DNA of 62,000 bases from Chrysomallon squamiferum. Its lineage: Eukaryota; Mollusca; Gastropoda; Neomphalida; Peltospiridae. Below are positions 11,590 through 25,160 of this stretch, piece after piece. The notes below the pieces were generated by a model. It was not told the origin of the DNA. It worked only from the letters and a program-made list of their open reading frames with translations, and made no database searches. The position numbers were made by a program, and so were the translations under genes. The stretch lies in contig CM022673.1 in NCBI GenBank assembly GCA_012295275.1, positions 26,274,761 through 26,336,760 of the forward strand, given 5' to 3'. Every line of letters starts with the position of its first letter. Positions within the stretch are counted from its first letter, which is position 1.

Positions 11590-12249
11590 CAGTAACATCT
11601 CGCTTAACGATATCCCGCTTTAACAATCTTTCTTCTTTACAAATTATATAAATAGAAATTTAATTTAATAGTTAATTGCTCGAAATAAATGATACAAATG
11701 TATACAGTGCATGTTTTTAAGTCCTTTTTCTTTAATTTTTCGTTCATTCACGAGCTTCTCTCAGCTGTTTTGATCAGTTGACACGTCATACGTGCATCTG
11801 ATATTCTGATTCTCTTTTGTCTTCTGCTTCGATTTAGACTTAAACTTGTTTGGAATTTACCCCTCCAATATGTCAAAACGAATAACAGTATACCGGCAAA
11901 TGCTGATGATAAAAGAAACGGAAGACAATAACTTTAGAAACAAAATACATTATCTTAAATGAAACCAAACCCACAATGAGCGGCATATACTTATTTCTTA
12001 ATGTATTTGTATAAATTGATTTGTAAATGATTTACTGTTTATTTAATATCTACAATCTATTAAATCATTTATGTCTAAACTGCCGTTTTATTTCTCCTTA
12101 TTTCACCTTTTTTTTTTATGTCAGATCTCATCAGCAAGAAAGTAACCACTGCTTTTAACCTTAATTCTATGTAAATTAGTCTCCCGCTTATCTCACTTAA
12201 CTATTGGAAGTTTTGGAACCAATTACATCTTTAATCTGAGGTATTATTG
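11590..12249 (+). mobile_element. Decayed pogo/Tigger-type DNA transposon (non-autonomous)
   Basis: The left end reads CAGTAACATCTCGCTTAACG and the right end, reverse-complemented, reads CAATAATACCTCAGATTAA. Both resemble pogo/Tigger termini (CAGTrnnACCTCGCTTAACG), and a TA dinucleotide lies on each side (11588-11589 and 12250-12251), the expected target duplication. The stretch GTTTTGATCAGTTGACACGT and an ATG followed by TCAAAACGAATAACA near 11870 look like the start of a pogo transposase leader and reading frame. Only about 30 codons remain and no DDE domain follows. The 3' part (TTGGAACCAATTACATC) also fits the family. At 660 bp the copy is internally deleted and inactive. Confidence 0.7.
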
Positions 12250-12251
12250 TA

Positions 12252-13198
12252 GTATGGATATCGCTTATCGCATAAAGTATGCAATAATGACAAATATCGA
12301 AATAATCTATGTATCGAATATAGTGAATGTAAATAATTAAAAAAGAAAGTATTTATCTAAAAGTATTCCCAATGATTTGGTCCTTCGTATAAACTTTTTC
12401 AGTCATAGCCAAAGTATTTTCAGGTCATAATATCTTTAGTGTACATATTATTAATATACTATGTCAAATATATTGTATAATATGTGCACAATCTGAATAT
12501 GTATGTGTGCATAACGTAAATATGATCAGTAACAGATATCTTGTACATGTTTAAGCTGAATATGGTTGAATTTGAAAAGTTAATGATAAATGTAACGATC
12601 AAATATTCTATTTACTGAATATAAGTAAATTACTCATATGTAAAATATGTTTTGTTAAAAATTATATTTGCTGAATTAGTTATTTATAATATTTTTGTCG
12701 TATTCTCTTACAGAAGCAAGCCATTTTTCTTTTCTTTCATTCTTTTTTCGTTTTGTTTTTTAATAGATAGATGAAATTGATGTAAAATTGTTTATTATTG
12801 GTTGCTTGTTTTGTAACGGAAATGAAATGTTTATGAATTAGAAATGACCAGTTTAAAAAAAAAAAGTAAAAAATAATAATAGTAACAGTAATTATAATAA
12901 GAAGAATAACAAGAATAACAATAATAATAATAATAACAACAATAATAATAGTAATAATATTATAATAATAATAATAATGTTGATGATGATAATGAGAATG
13001 AGGAAGATGATGAAATAATGAAAAAGTAACAAATTAACAACAAATGAGTTGTGAATGCTTATTCTGCTTTCGGTTGATGTTACGTAATCGATTTAGGAAC
13101 AATGCGCTCCCCCTCTGAATGTTAGAAAGAAACCAGATGTATGCACAGGCCAAGTTCATTATATACAGAGGTAATCAGGTATTGCGGTAAACCAGCTT
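12252..13198. other. AT-rich intergenic DNA with (TAA)n; no gene seen
   Basis: A/T-rich sequence with an imperfect AATAAT/GATGAT tract at about 12880-13020. I see no coding signs. Confidence 0.6.
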
Positions 13199-13245
13199 TT
13201 TCTACGAAATGGGAATTATACGAACTGGGAATCTACCAAATGGGA
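13199..13245 (-). repeat. Right copy of inverted 15-16-bp-unit repeat
   Basis: Read on the minus strand it has units TCCCATTTGGTAGAT, TCCCAGTTCGTATAAT and TCCCATTTCGTAGAAA, matching 11455-11485 in inverted orientation. Confidence 0.6.
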
Positions 13246-14115
13246 AGACACCTTCCAGTTATTTGTTAGCCCAGTTTATTAAATTATCCGTTGGTGTTTG
13301 TTATGCTGTTTATGGGAAGGTTTATATAAATGGCGCGATTCTGCTAATCTGTAAGAGAAGTCTTGTGGAGCCGCAGCAGACGATTTCCTGTTTCATACCG
13401 TCTCCATTTTTAACTAAAATGAAATATTATTAAATAACTGTTCAAACGAATATGATGCATTTCATCATTTATCTTTCTCTGTCGGTTTAAAGACAAGATT
13501 AGCTGTGTATTTTTTTTTTTTTTTTTTTTGTTTAGCATTACATCAAGTTTACTAAAAGAAAGACATAGCTAATCCTGACTTGTAAATATTGCCATGTTAT
13601 TTACCAAAACGAAAAACCACAAAAATTAACTTCATTTTTTATTTTTATTTAATTTATTTTTATTTTTTCATAAAAGAAAGAAAATGGTCTGTAAGATATA
13701 AACATATATATAGATATAAAATACAAAATTTTTTTTTTTTGAAAATCATTAAAAAAAATGTAATGAAATAAAAAAATATATAAAATAAATAAAAAAATAA
13801 AAAAATATATTTTTCTTAAACGAGCAGCATCGAGTACTTTCTTTGAAAATTTGCACACAGAATCCTGCTCGTTCATGAAAGGACTAAAACGCTCGTGTTA
13901 TTTCTGGAACAACACACCACACGAAGACATTTCCGTTACTGCCATTAAAAGACGGTATCAAAAGAAACACACTGCGACTGTGTAATCTAATCTCGGAAGA
14001 AATACAGAAAGGATTTCTGTTTGAAAAAATAGACATTTACAAAATTAAAATATTTTGTTTCACTTCTCTTTTTCTACGTGAACAACAAATATAATAGCAG
14101 TGCCTAACGTCTGGG

Positions 14116-14148
<33 letters not shown>

Positions 14149-14700
14149 TTTTAAAAATATTTTATTTAAAAGCAGTTCGCAGACATAAGAAGTGCATAGA
14201 CTCCGGTGTAGATGAAATAAAAAAAAAAAAAAAAATGAAAATTATATTCAGTCAATGAACGACAAAAAGAAATATTTTGAGACAAACCTTGCTGTCACGG
14301 GCAACTGTTTTATAAAGACAACCTGTCTATAAAAACGCCTTTAGATTACCACGCAGTGCATGTTTATAATAATCGCTTTCGCCTGTTTTGAATGTTTATC
14401 ATCATAGAAAGTGCCAAACCAAACACTGGAGTTTCATGTGTTTAACAGAATCAGCAACATGCACAATACTTACACATAAAACGTGAGTGCGTGTGTGTGT
14501 GTGTGTGTGTGTGTTTAAGGCATTTATATAATATGTTTAAGTTCATACTGAAAATGATATCAATCTATTGTATGTATGTGTGTATGTAAGACATATATAA
14601 TATGTGTTAGTGAATTCTGAAAACGATATCAATCTATTGAATGTATGTGTGTTTGTCTGTGTACATACATGTGTGTGTGTGTGTGTGTGTGTTATTTTCT
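13246..14700. other. Intergenic DNA with A/T homopolymers; no gene seen
   Basis: Poly-T at 13511-13529, AT-rich low-complexity sequence at 13625-13810 and poly-A tracts at 14115-14146 and 14218-14235 are present. Two copies of a segment of roughly 95 bp (ATATAATATGT, then GATATCAATCTATTG, then ATGTATGTGTG) form a short direct repeat at 14520-14660. Confidence 0.6.
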
Positions 14701-14719
14701 ACTGAAATGTTTACTGAAA

Positions 14720-15010
14720 CACCCTGCGTTTGACTTCTCCGCAGATAATTAAAAGATATCTACACGACAGGATCGCGGGCAATGTCTTTTCTTTCGTTTA
14801 GATGAAATAGAAATAATTTGTAGTCATAATTAAAAACATATTTGTGACCGAGCCCGGGGCGCCCGTACGAGGAAATAATAAGAGCTAATAAAGGTGGGGT
14901 TAACTACCGGATAATTACTTCAAATGCCCCAGGACAGCGGCACAAACCAAACCCCCCAAACGTCTGTTCGAATCTGCGACCCTCACTTTAGGATCGATCG
15001 ATTTAGTCGT
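14720..15010. promoter_or_regulatory. Non-repetitive island with clustered TAATTA-type sites (possible enhancer)
   Basis: About 290 bp are free of microsatellites. They contain GATAATTAAAAG, GTCATAATTAAAAAC and GGATAATTACTTC, all homeodomain-type cores, next to a GC-rich patch (GAGCCCGGGGCGCCCG near 14852). Function is inferred only from composition. Confidence 0.25.
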
Positions 15011-15094
15011 CGTTTCTTTGGCTTGTTTTTCTTTTCGGCCATATTTACACTTTTATTCGCGTTTATATAAATACATAAATGCATATATTTAAGC

Positions 15095-15232
15095 AGATAC
15101 GCACACACACGTACGTACATACATACATACATATATACACACTCACGTACATATATACATACATGAACACAAACATACATATAGACACATACATTCATAC
15201 ATATATGCATACACATTCGTATACATACATTT
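15095..15232. repeat. (CATA)n microsatellite
   Basis: Imperfect ACAT/ACAC tetranucleotide array with CGTA variants. Confidence 0.85.
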
Positions 15233-15358
15233 ATGGGAAGCTCAAAGTTTCCTCAAAAACTGAAGCATGAATAAAAATATAAATATACAGAAAGTGCTAC
15301 GATGGGAAATACATATATATTATTAATGCGATGTATTGACATTACAATTTCTAATCTG

Positions 15359-15411
<53 letters not shown>
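15359..15411. repeat. (GT)n microsatellite
   Basis: About 50 bp of pure GT repeat. Confidence 0.95.
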
Positions 15412-15413
<2 letters not shown>

Positions 15414-15832
15414 GTGTCATTCTTTAACAATATGAAACAACAAATATGTGATTGTTATTTACGTGTACTTCGTCTGTTTTTTCAATAGAATGAAAACGTT
15501 TCTTTTGCAAACACGATTGCTTTTTTCAATAATTCACCACAGTGTATAAACTTAATTAATTAATGAATTTATTTATTTGTTTGTTTCTTTGATTGTTTGT
15601 TTATTTATTTATTTATTTATTTATTAATTAATTTATTTATTTATTTTCAGTATTAATTTTTGTACGTTATTTCGTACATGGAATGTAAAACAAATCCTGA
15701 AAGACTGAAGAAATGCTGACTTTGTAATCATGCATTCACAGTTTTTCAGGTTGAGTATCCGAGAAAGGAAAGAAGTAAAGAATTAAGGATAATAACACCT
15801 GAAATGCGAATTGTTTCCTCATTCTTTCGTTT

Positions 15833-17560
<1,728 letters not shown>

Positions 17561-17589
17561 ATACGAATGTCGTATTATTTAATGTAGAA

Positions 17590-18015
17590 TAATGCTTATG
17601 ATAATCAAAGATACCATGGCTACCAATTAATGTAATAATGTTGATGGTAACCATACTGGCCATGGTTACAAATTAATATAGAATAATAATGATGATATCA
17701 AAGATATCACCATGGTTACTTGTTAGTGTAATAATCATGATGATTATAGTCATAGACATGGCTAGAAGTTAATATAGAATAATAATAAGAACAAACATAG
17801 ATGCCATGGTTACTAGTTAATGTAATGCTAATGATAATCATAGACACAGACATGGTTACAAGTTAATATAGAATAATAATAATGACAATCATAGAACCTT
17901 GGTTACAAGTTAATGTAATAAAAATAGTCATCATAGTCATAGAAATAATGGTTATAAGTTAATACAGAATAATAATGATGACAATCATAGACGCCTTGGT
18001 TACCAGTTAATGTAA
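17590..18015 (+). repeat. Dimeric tandem repeat, period about 95 bp
   Basis: Two alternating monomers of about 47 bp form a dimer. One contains GTTAATATAGAATAATAA and the other GTTAATGTAATAAT; both are followed by ATCATAGAC and CATGGTTAC-like segments. A-type monomers recur near 17672, 17774, 17866 and 17962, and B-type near 17631, 17727, 17820, 17914 and 18009. This is about 4.5 dimer copies. Confidence 0.8.
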
Positions 18016-18600
18016 TAATACTGAATAGAAGTTAGCATGTGTTACATTTACACAAAGATAATAAAAGTTTACTTAATACGATAGTCTTCAAAACAGCTCC
18101 TGTATTCCACTATTTAATGTTATTGTTGCAGCTCGTATGTTTTCGTTTGTCTTCTTGTTTATATATACATTAATATTAAATGAGTTGATGTTAAACCTGT
18201 ATGGATTTGAAATATTTTGGGTTGTATGGTTTGAAATTTCACCTCCCTCTGTGGGCTCACCATTTCGTAAACATCTTTTCCCAGAAGAGATACAATTACC
18301 ATCGTTCTGTGATACTCTGATACGGATTTCAAAAAGTGAGTGCGAAATGCCAAGCTTAACGAAAAAGATATTATTAAAACTGGAAGAGCCAAATGCGTAG
18401 CTTAGACTGAAAAGATGATATTAAATCTAACGTCCTTTGACGCCGACCAATAATTCAGAAAAGCTTTAAGACTTGGAAATGTGTTTTGTAGTGGGAGTTT
18501 GATCATGGTGATGTATTTCGCATCATGTTACAAGTTCGAAACTGCTTTATTTGAGAAGAATTATTACTTTATATTATGTTCATCATCAGTTTAAATTACA
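18016..18600. other. Unique sequence; no gene assigned
   Basis: Open frames of 77-87 codons exist on both strands (18137-18400 and 18159-18392) without a recognisable domain. They overlap each other and look like chance frames. Confidence 0.5.
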
Positions 18601-18604
18601 ATCA

Positions 18605-20387
18605 GTCTCTCTCTCTACAGATGTCTGTCTCTCTCTCTCCACAGATGTATGTCTCGCTCTCTCTACAGATGTATGTCTCTCTCTCCACAGATGTATGTCT
18701 CTCTCCACAGATGTCTGTCTCTCTCTCCACAGATGTCTGTCTCTCTCCACAGATGTCTGTCTCTCTCTCCGCAGATATCTGTCTCTTTCTCCACAGATGT
18801 CTGTCTCTCTCTCAACAGATGTATGTCTCTCTCTCCACAGATGTCTGTCTCTTTCTCCACAGAAGTCTCTATCTCCACATAAGTCTGTCTCTCTCTCTCC
18901 ACAGATGTACGTCTCTCTCTCCACAGATGTCTCTCTCTCTCTCCACAGATGTCTCTCTCTCTCTCCACAGATGTCTGTCTCTCTCCACAGATGTCTGTCT
19001 CTATCTCCACAGATGTCTGTCTCTCTCTCTCCACAGATGTCTGTCTCTCTCTCCACAGATGTCTCTCTCGCTCTCTCCACAGATGCCTGTCTCTCTCTCC
19101 ACAGATGTCTGTCTCTCTCTCTCACCACAGATGTCTTTCTCTCTCTCCACAGATGTCTGTCTCTCTCTCCTCAGATGTCTCTCTCTCTTCAGATGTCTCT
19201 CTCTCCACAGATGTCTGTCTCTCTCCTACACAGATGTCTGTCTCTCTCTCCACAGATGTCTGTCTCTCTCTCCACAGATGTCTGTCTCTCTCTCCACAGA
19301 TGTCTGTCTCTCTCTCTCCACAGATGTCTCTCTCGCTCTCTCCACACCTGCCTGTCTCTCTCTCTCCACAGATGTCTGTCTCTCTCACCACAGATGTCTG
19401 TCTCTCTCTCTCCACACAGATGTCTGTCTCTCTCTCCACAGATGTCTGTCTCTCTCTCCACAGATGTCTGTCTCTCTCTCTCCACAGAAGTCTCTCTCCA
19501 CAGATGTCTCTCTCTCCACAGAAGTCTGTCTCTCTCTCCACATATGTCTGTCTCTCTCTCCACAGAAGTCTCTCTCCACAGATGTCTCTCTCTCCACAGA
19601 AGTCTGTCTCTCTCTCCACAGATGTCTGTCTCTCTCTCCACAGATGTCTGTCTCTATCTCCACAGATGTCTGTCTCTCTCTCCACAGATGTCTCTCTCTC
19701 TCTCCACAGATGTCTGTCTCTCTCACAGATGTCTGTCTCTATCTCCACAGAAGTCTGTCTCTCTCTCTCCACATATGTCTGTCTCTCTCTCTCCACAGAT
19801 GTCTGTCTCTCTCCACAGATGTCTGTCTCTTTCTCTCCACAGATGTCTGTCTCTCTCTCTACAGATGTCTTTCTCTCTCACCACAGATGTCTTTCTTTCT
19901 CTCCACAGATGTCTGTCTCTCTCTCCACAGATGTCTGTCTCTCTCCACAGATGTCTGTCTCTCTCTCTCCACAGATGTCTCTCTCTCTCTCCACAGATGT
20001 CTGTCTCTCTCACCACAGATGTCTTTCTCTCTCTCCACAGATGTCTGTCTGTCTCTCCACAGATGTCTGTCTCTCTCTCCACAGATGTCTTTCTCTCTCT
20101 CCACAGATGTCTGTCTCTCTCTCTCCACAGATGTCTGTCTCTCTCCACAGATATCTGTCTCTCTCTCTCCATAGATGTCTTTCTCTCTCTCCACAGATGT
20201 CTGTCTCTCTCTCTCTCTCCATAGATGTCTGTTTCTCTCTCTCTCTTTACAGATGTCTGTCTCTCTCTCTCTCTCCATAGATGTCTGTCTTTCTGTTCAC
20301 AGATGTCTCTCTCTCCTCGGATGTCTTTCTCTCCACAGATCTGTCTGTCTCTCTGTCTCTCTCCACAGATGTCTGTCTCTGTCTCTC

Positions 20388-20469
<82 letters not shown>

Positions 20470-20472
20470 CAG
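18605..20472 (+). repeat. 1.9-kb minisatellite of splice-acceptor-like 22-bp units
   Basis: About 80 tandem copies of a unit near 22 bp, CTCTCTCTCCACAGATGTCTGT, with 18-26-bp variants. They end in a pure (CT)n run at 20393-20467 and a last CCACAG. Every unit carries a polypyrimidine tract plus CACAG followed by ATG, a near-consensus 3' splice site on the plus strand. The unit has no stop codon in any frame, which yields false open frames of up to 557 codons (runs such as STDVCLSLHRCLSLSPQMSV, or RERQTSVERETDICGERDRH on the other strand). A second array of the same unit lies at 41277-41925. Confidence 0.95.
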
Positions 20473-21020
20473 TGTCTTTGACTCTGTTTAATTTTATGAC
20501 TTATCTGATTATTTCTTTCACTTTCTGTCTGTCCATCTATTCATCTTTCAAATTTTTTTATATATTGTTTTTGCCTTATTTTAAACTATCTTCTTCGTTG
20601 TTAGGTGATTTTTTTTCTGTCTATTAAAAGAGTTTCATTATTATTTTATCCTTCTACACATATGGCTACAATTATAACGAAATCATCTACATGATATGAA
20701 AATAAATCGGCGTGGTATTTCATAGACTGAATCATTTAAATGTTTTCATCTTACAACGTTATTATCTAAGGGAAATAACTCAGTATCCACGTACTTGTCA
20801 ACAGTTATCTTTCGCATTACAATAAAATCACACATATATAAAATTCCTACATTTGCCAGGAATGCAGTGAATGCAGTAAGTTTACTGAATGTCTGATAAA
20901 TTCAGATATTACGCACTAAAACGCTATTATCTAAAATACATTTAGCGATCGTCGCATTTAAACGTAAAGAAAAGCGTTAGGAATTTACGTTTCAGTCATA
21001 TGATTATAGAAATAAACATG
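20473..21020. other. Unique AT-rich sequence; no gene seen
   Basis: No coding signs. It contains one copy of a dispersed motif AAGGGAAATAACTCA at 20768-20782. Confidence 0.6.
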
Positions 21021-21027
21021 TAAATAA

Positions 21028-21029
21028 TA

Positions 21030-21060
<31 letters not shown>

Positions 21061-21466
21061 TTTCAGAGTATTTTTTTTTTTACATATCAATGACTGTCAG
21101 ATTCTGTGATAAAAGTTTTCATTTTTTATGGGAATTTGCTTACGGAAGATCTTTAGTAATCAGGGGATTCGATTTTTCCAGTTACAGACAGTGCATATAT
21201 ACATACATACACACATACATACATACATACATACATACATACGTACGTACATACCTACATACATATAGACATACATACAGACAGACAGACAGACAGACAG
21301 ACATACATACATGTATAAATATATACATAAATACATACAGACAGACAGACAGATACATACATACATACATAGACACATACACATACATACATACATACAT
21401 ACATACATACATACATACATACACACATACATACATATATACATATATACACACATATGCATACAT

Positions 21467-21499
<33 letters not shown>

Positions 21500-21555
21500 T
21501 ACTTACATACATATATACATACATACACAGAGACAGACAGACATCCATACATACA
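21028..21555. repeat. (TA)n, (CATA)n and (CAGA)n compound microsatellite
   Basis: (TA)n at 21029-21050, then (CATA)n with ACAG/ACAC interruptions from about 21196 to 21555. Confidence 0.9.
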
Positions 21556-22018
21556 TTAGTACTCACGTAAAGCGGTTATTATTATTAAAATTCTCTGAGT
21601 GATTTTAAACATAATTTCACTGATATAGTTTTTAAATAAAAAAAAAAAAAAAAAAAAAAACCATCTTAATTAAGATGGTGTTGGTTAATATTACTGTACT
21701 TTTAGCAGCCTCAGAAAACAGACAGTCGTGTTCATTAATTTATAACACCATTACGAAATTCACATCTGGTCACGTCGACATAACGAACACCACGCAATCT
21801 GCAACGTCACTTTTACGTGGTATGGGAGATTACTGAGAAATCCCAGTGGTTGAAACAGGGACAAATTTAGTAAGAAAAATAAATAACAATAATAACAGTA
21901 ATCTTAACTGATAAAGAAATATCTGTAAAAATACAACGTTAAATTGTTTACTGAAAAATATTTTGATATAAAAAGTCTAAACTATGTAAAATGGTTCATA
22001 TGTATTAAATAAAAAAGT

Positions 22019-22243
22019 ATATATATATATATATGCTGTGTATGTTTTGCTAGAATAAAGCGGATGATATGTTAGATGTTATATGTAAAATATTGTATGC
22101 ATATGGTTATCCATATTAATTATACTTAAGTTTGTGTGGGTGGGGTGGGTGTGGGTGTGGGTGTGGGTGTGTATGTGAATTTAAATATGTATGTATGTAT
22201 GTATCTATGTTTATATGGATGTGTGTGTGTGAATGTCAGTATG

Positions 22244-22301
<58 letters not shown>

Positions 22302-22367
22302 AAGTTATGTATGTATGTATGTACGTACGTATGTATGTATATATATATATATATTTGTGTGTGTGTC

Positions 22368-22405
<38 letters not shown>

Positions 22406-22410
22406 ATAAC
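22019..22410. repeat. (TA)n/(GT)n/(TATG)n compound microsatellite
   Basis: (TA)n at 22019-22035, then GGGTGT repeats near 22140-22170, (TATG)n, (TA)n and (GT)n blocks to about 22405. Confidence 0.9.
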
Positions 22411-22599
22411 GTATGTATCTATATTTGTACGGATCTGTCTGTATCATTTATTATTGTTTTTACAAAATTTGACATAACATTTGTCGCTAACAAGGAGATG
22501 TGATAATTTAATATCTAAGGACACGTGTAATTTTTAGACCCACACAACAACTGCAGTATTGGGCCAAACAGAAAAAAAACACACACACAGACATACACA

Positions 22600-22960
22600 C
22601 TGTTATAGCGCAGGGCAAACCCAGCAACTTCGGCCTGATAATCACTGCTAAGTTTTTCCATTAGAAATCCATTAGAAAGGATAAATAAACATGTCTTAAT
22701 TAATAATTATAATAATTGCCGGCCCGCGTCTGTCATCTCGTAAATTAGTGATGAGAAGTGATGGTCAGGAGTCGTTAGTTTATCAGCGATAACAAGCAGT
22801 GAGCGAAAACACGTGATTTTATAAACAAATAACGGACGTCCGTCCTGCTGATCGCTTTAAGTACGTCGGTGGTGGTGTTTTATGAAGTGAAATACTGTCA
22901 TTCACCGTCACTGATACGTTGTTTATTGATCTGTTCCGCATTCAGGAGAAACTCGGGACT
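22600..22960. promoter_or_regulatory. Non-repetitive island with TAATTA cluster (possible enhancer)
   Basis: Unique sequence within repeat-rich DNA. It contains CTTAATTAATAATTATAAT followed by GCCGGCCCGCG, an E-box CACGTG near 22810 and a palindromic ACGGACGTCCGT near 22832-22843. The regulatory role is inferred from composition only. Confidence 0.25.
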
Positions 22961-23379
22961 GAATCAGCGTATCCATTACGACTGCCGCCATCCTTTTAAG
23001 GATCAAAAAACAAAAAAAAGTATAAGAACGGAGAACGAAGATAAAGGGTTTTTTTTTTTTTTTTTTTTTTACATTAAGAACAATACTCTTGTTCAAAATG
23101 GAGAAACGAGCGAAGGATATAAAGTGGACGAAAGGAAAAATTAAAATGTTAGAAATTATTAAAGAAAGAAATCACGGCAGGTTTTGAGGAACATGAAGTC
23201 AAACTGCACTTCTTTTAATAAAAACAGATCTACCCCAGCAAATCAAAAAAAAAAAACCTTCACTAGCTTTATCTCGCCTGCCCCGGAAGATGGACTTCAT
23301 CGTCTACAAAATTTGGCATGCTGGACAAGAGTTGAAGCGTATCTCAAAGCTATCTGAAAAGACACGTTCCTACATACGT

Positions 23380-23470
23380 GTAAAGCCTTTGCGCATGTGC
23401 AATAATTATAAGACGTAAACGAAAAAAAGTATAAAAGTTTAGCTTTGTACGTTTCTTTGGAATGCACCTT
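23380..23470 (+). promoter_or_regulatory. Promoter-like NRF1-type site plus TATA box
   Basis: TGCGCATGTGCA at 23390-23401 differs by one base from the palindromic NRF1 consensus. TATAAAAG lies at 23430-23437, placing a start near 23460. No coding exon was recognised downstream, so it might serve a non-coding transcript or be fortuitous. Confidence 0.3.
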
Positions 23471-24240
23471 AGATTTGACGAGCTTTCACGCCACAACAAA
23501 GCTGAATACAAATTTTATCACATGGTTCATGTCAAAGACAAAACGATAGTCTAAGTTCTGAACGCTCAAGCCAAACAATGCTGATACTTTACTATGTTAT
23601 TACCGAGCAGACGAGTACCCACCCTCTAGGAAACTATTTCGTATGCTACTTTCTATATTTAAATCTTGCTAATCGTTACGGTTATCCTTTGCATTTTGAT
23701 TTAATTATATTGCAAGTAAATTATTTTATTTCTAATTCGTTTTTAATCTTTTAAGTGAAATTTGAATTTGCCAGAAGAAATATGTTCAAATAATTGAAAT
23801 ATTACTAACTGGTTAACAAATATTTGTTACGCTTACTGACAATCAGTCTGCTGAGAAATTTTGCCATCGTAGATTTCCATAGCAACACGTAAACGCGTAC
23901 TAGATACATCATTTACATAACTTTATTTTATCATTTTAACTAAAATAATTGTTGTTACTGAAGAGGTGTAACGTTAACAAACTAGATATTCAATTTATGG
24001 TTTTATTCATAACTGTCAAAAGATCTGTCGCATATCAGACATCGCTAAACCGTCACGATTTCAGGACATACTGAAATAAAATTGTCTAATTAACGGAGAA
24101 TAGTTTCCCAAACAAGACCACTGCAACGAAATGAAACACAAACCTGTACAGTCTGCTAGCTTCGCTCGTGTAAATATGAGCTTACAATTATGTGTTCTTA
24201 TAATTGATGTTTGGAGAAAGATTTGCAATAATTCAGAAGA
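23471..24240. other. Unique AT-rich sequence; no gene seen
   Basis: There are no simple repeats of note and no recognisable coding region. Confidence 0.55.
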
Positions 24241-24531
24241 AGACAGACAATATGTTGAGTGACATACAAAGAGAAAGACGGATAGACAGACAGAGACAAA
24301 CACAGACAGATAGACGGATGGATAGATTGACAGAGAGATAAGTAAACTGTTAGATGACAGGATGGACAGATGACAGGTGGACGAATATTTGAACGGATAG
24401 ACGGACTGACGGACAGGTGGATAGACAGATGTACGGACGGATAGATAGATGAAGAGATAAAGAGATACAGACAGACAGACAGAAAAACAGAGAAGAGGCA
24501 AACAGACAGATAGAGAGGCAGGCACACACCT

Positions 24532-24566
<35 letters not shown>

Positions 24567-24721
24567 CAGACAGAGACAGACGGACGGACGGACAGACAGA
24601 CAGACAGATAGATAGATAGATAGGTAAGTAGGTAGACAGACAGACAGATAGACAGATAGATAGTTAGATGGACAGATACATAGATAGATAGACAGACAGA
24701 CAGAGAGACGGACAGACAGAC

Positions 24722-24767
<46 letters not shown>

Positions 24768-25065
24768 GAGGAGGTAGATAGGTAAGTAGGTAGACAGACA
24801 GACAGACAGATAGATAGATATATGGATGGATGGATGGATGGATGGATGGATGGATGGATGGACGGACAGACAGATAGATAGATAGATAGATAGATAGATA
24901 GGTAGATAGATAGATAGACGGATAGAGGTAGGTAGGTAGGTAGGTAGGTAGATAGATAGATAAAGAAAGAATAAATAAAAGAATGACAGAAAGAAAGAAA
25001 TCGGGGAAAGGAAGTGAGAAAGAAAGAGGGAGTAATGATTAGAAAGAAAAGCAATAGCAAGACAC

Positions 25066-25156
<91 letters not shown>
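24241..25156. repeat. GATA/GACA tetranucleotide block followed by (GA)n
   Basis: About 700 bp of imperfect GACA/GATA/GGAT/GGTA repeats (24241-24965), a short GAAA-rich bridge, and an 86-bp pure (GA)n at 25071-25156. The long minus-strand frames (runs of SIYLSVCL) arise because the repeat has no stop in those frames. Confidence 0.93.

Positions 25157-25160
<4 letters not shown>

Noticed and set aside
13209-13433. 74-codon plus-strand frame
   Set aside because: It starts in the inverted repeat motif and shows no domain.
18551-20280. Open frames of 443-557 codons with STDVCLSLHRCLSLSPQ repeats
   Set aside because: The minisatellite unit has no stop in any frame. All plus-strand frames and the minus-strand frames are open at once, and there is no non-repetitive coding sequence at either end.
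21090-21602. 170-codon His-Thr-Tyr frame and its Cys-Met-Val antisense
   Set aside because: (CATA)n translation.
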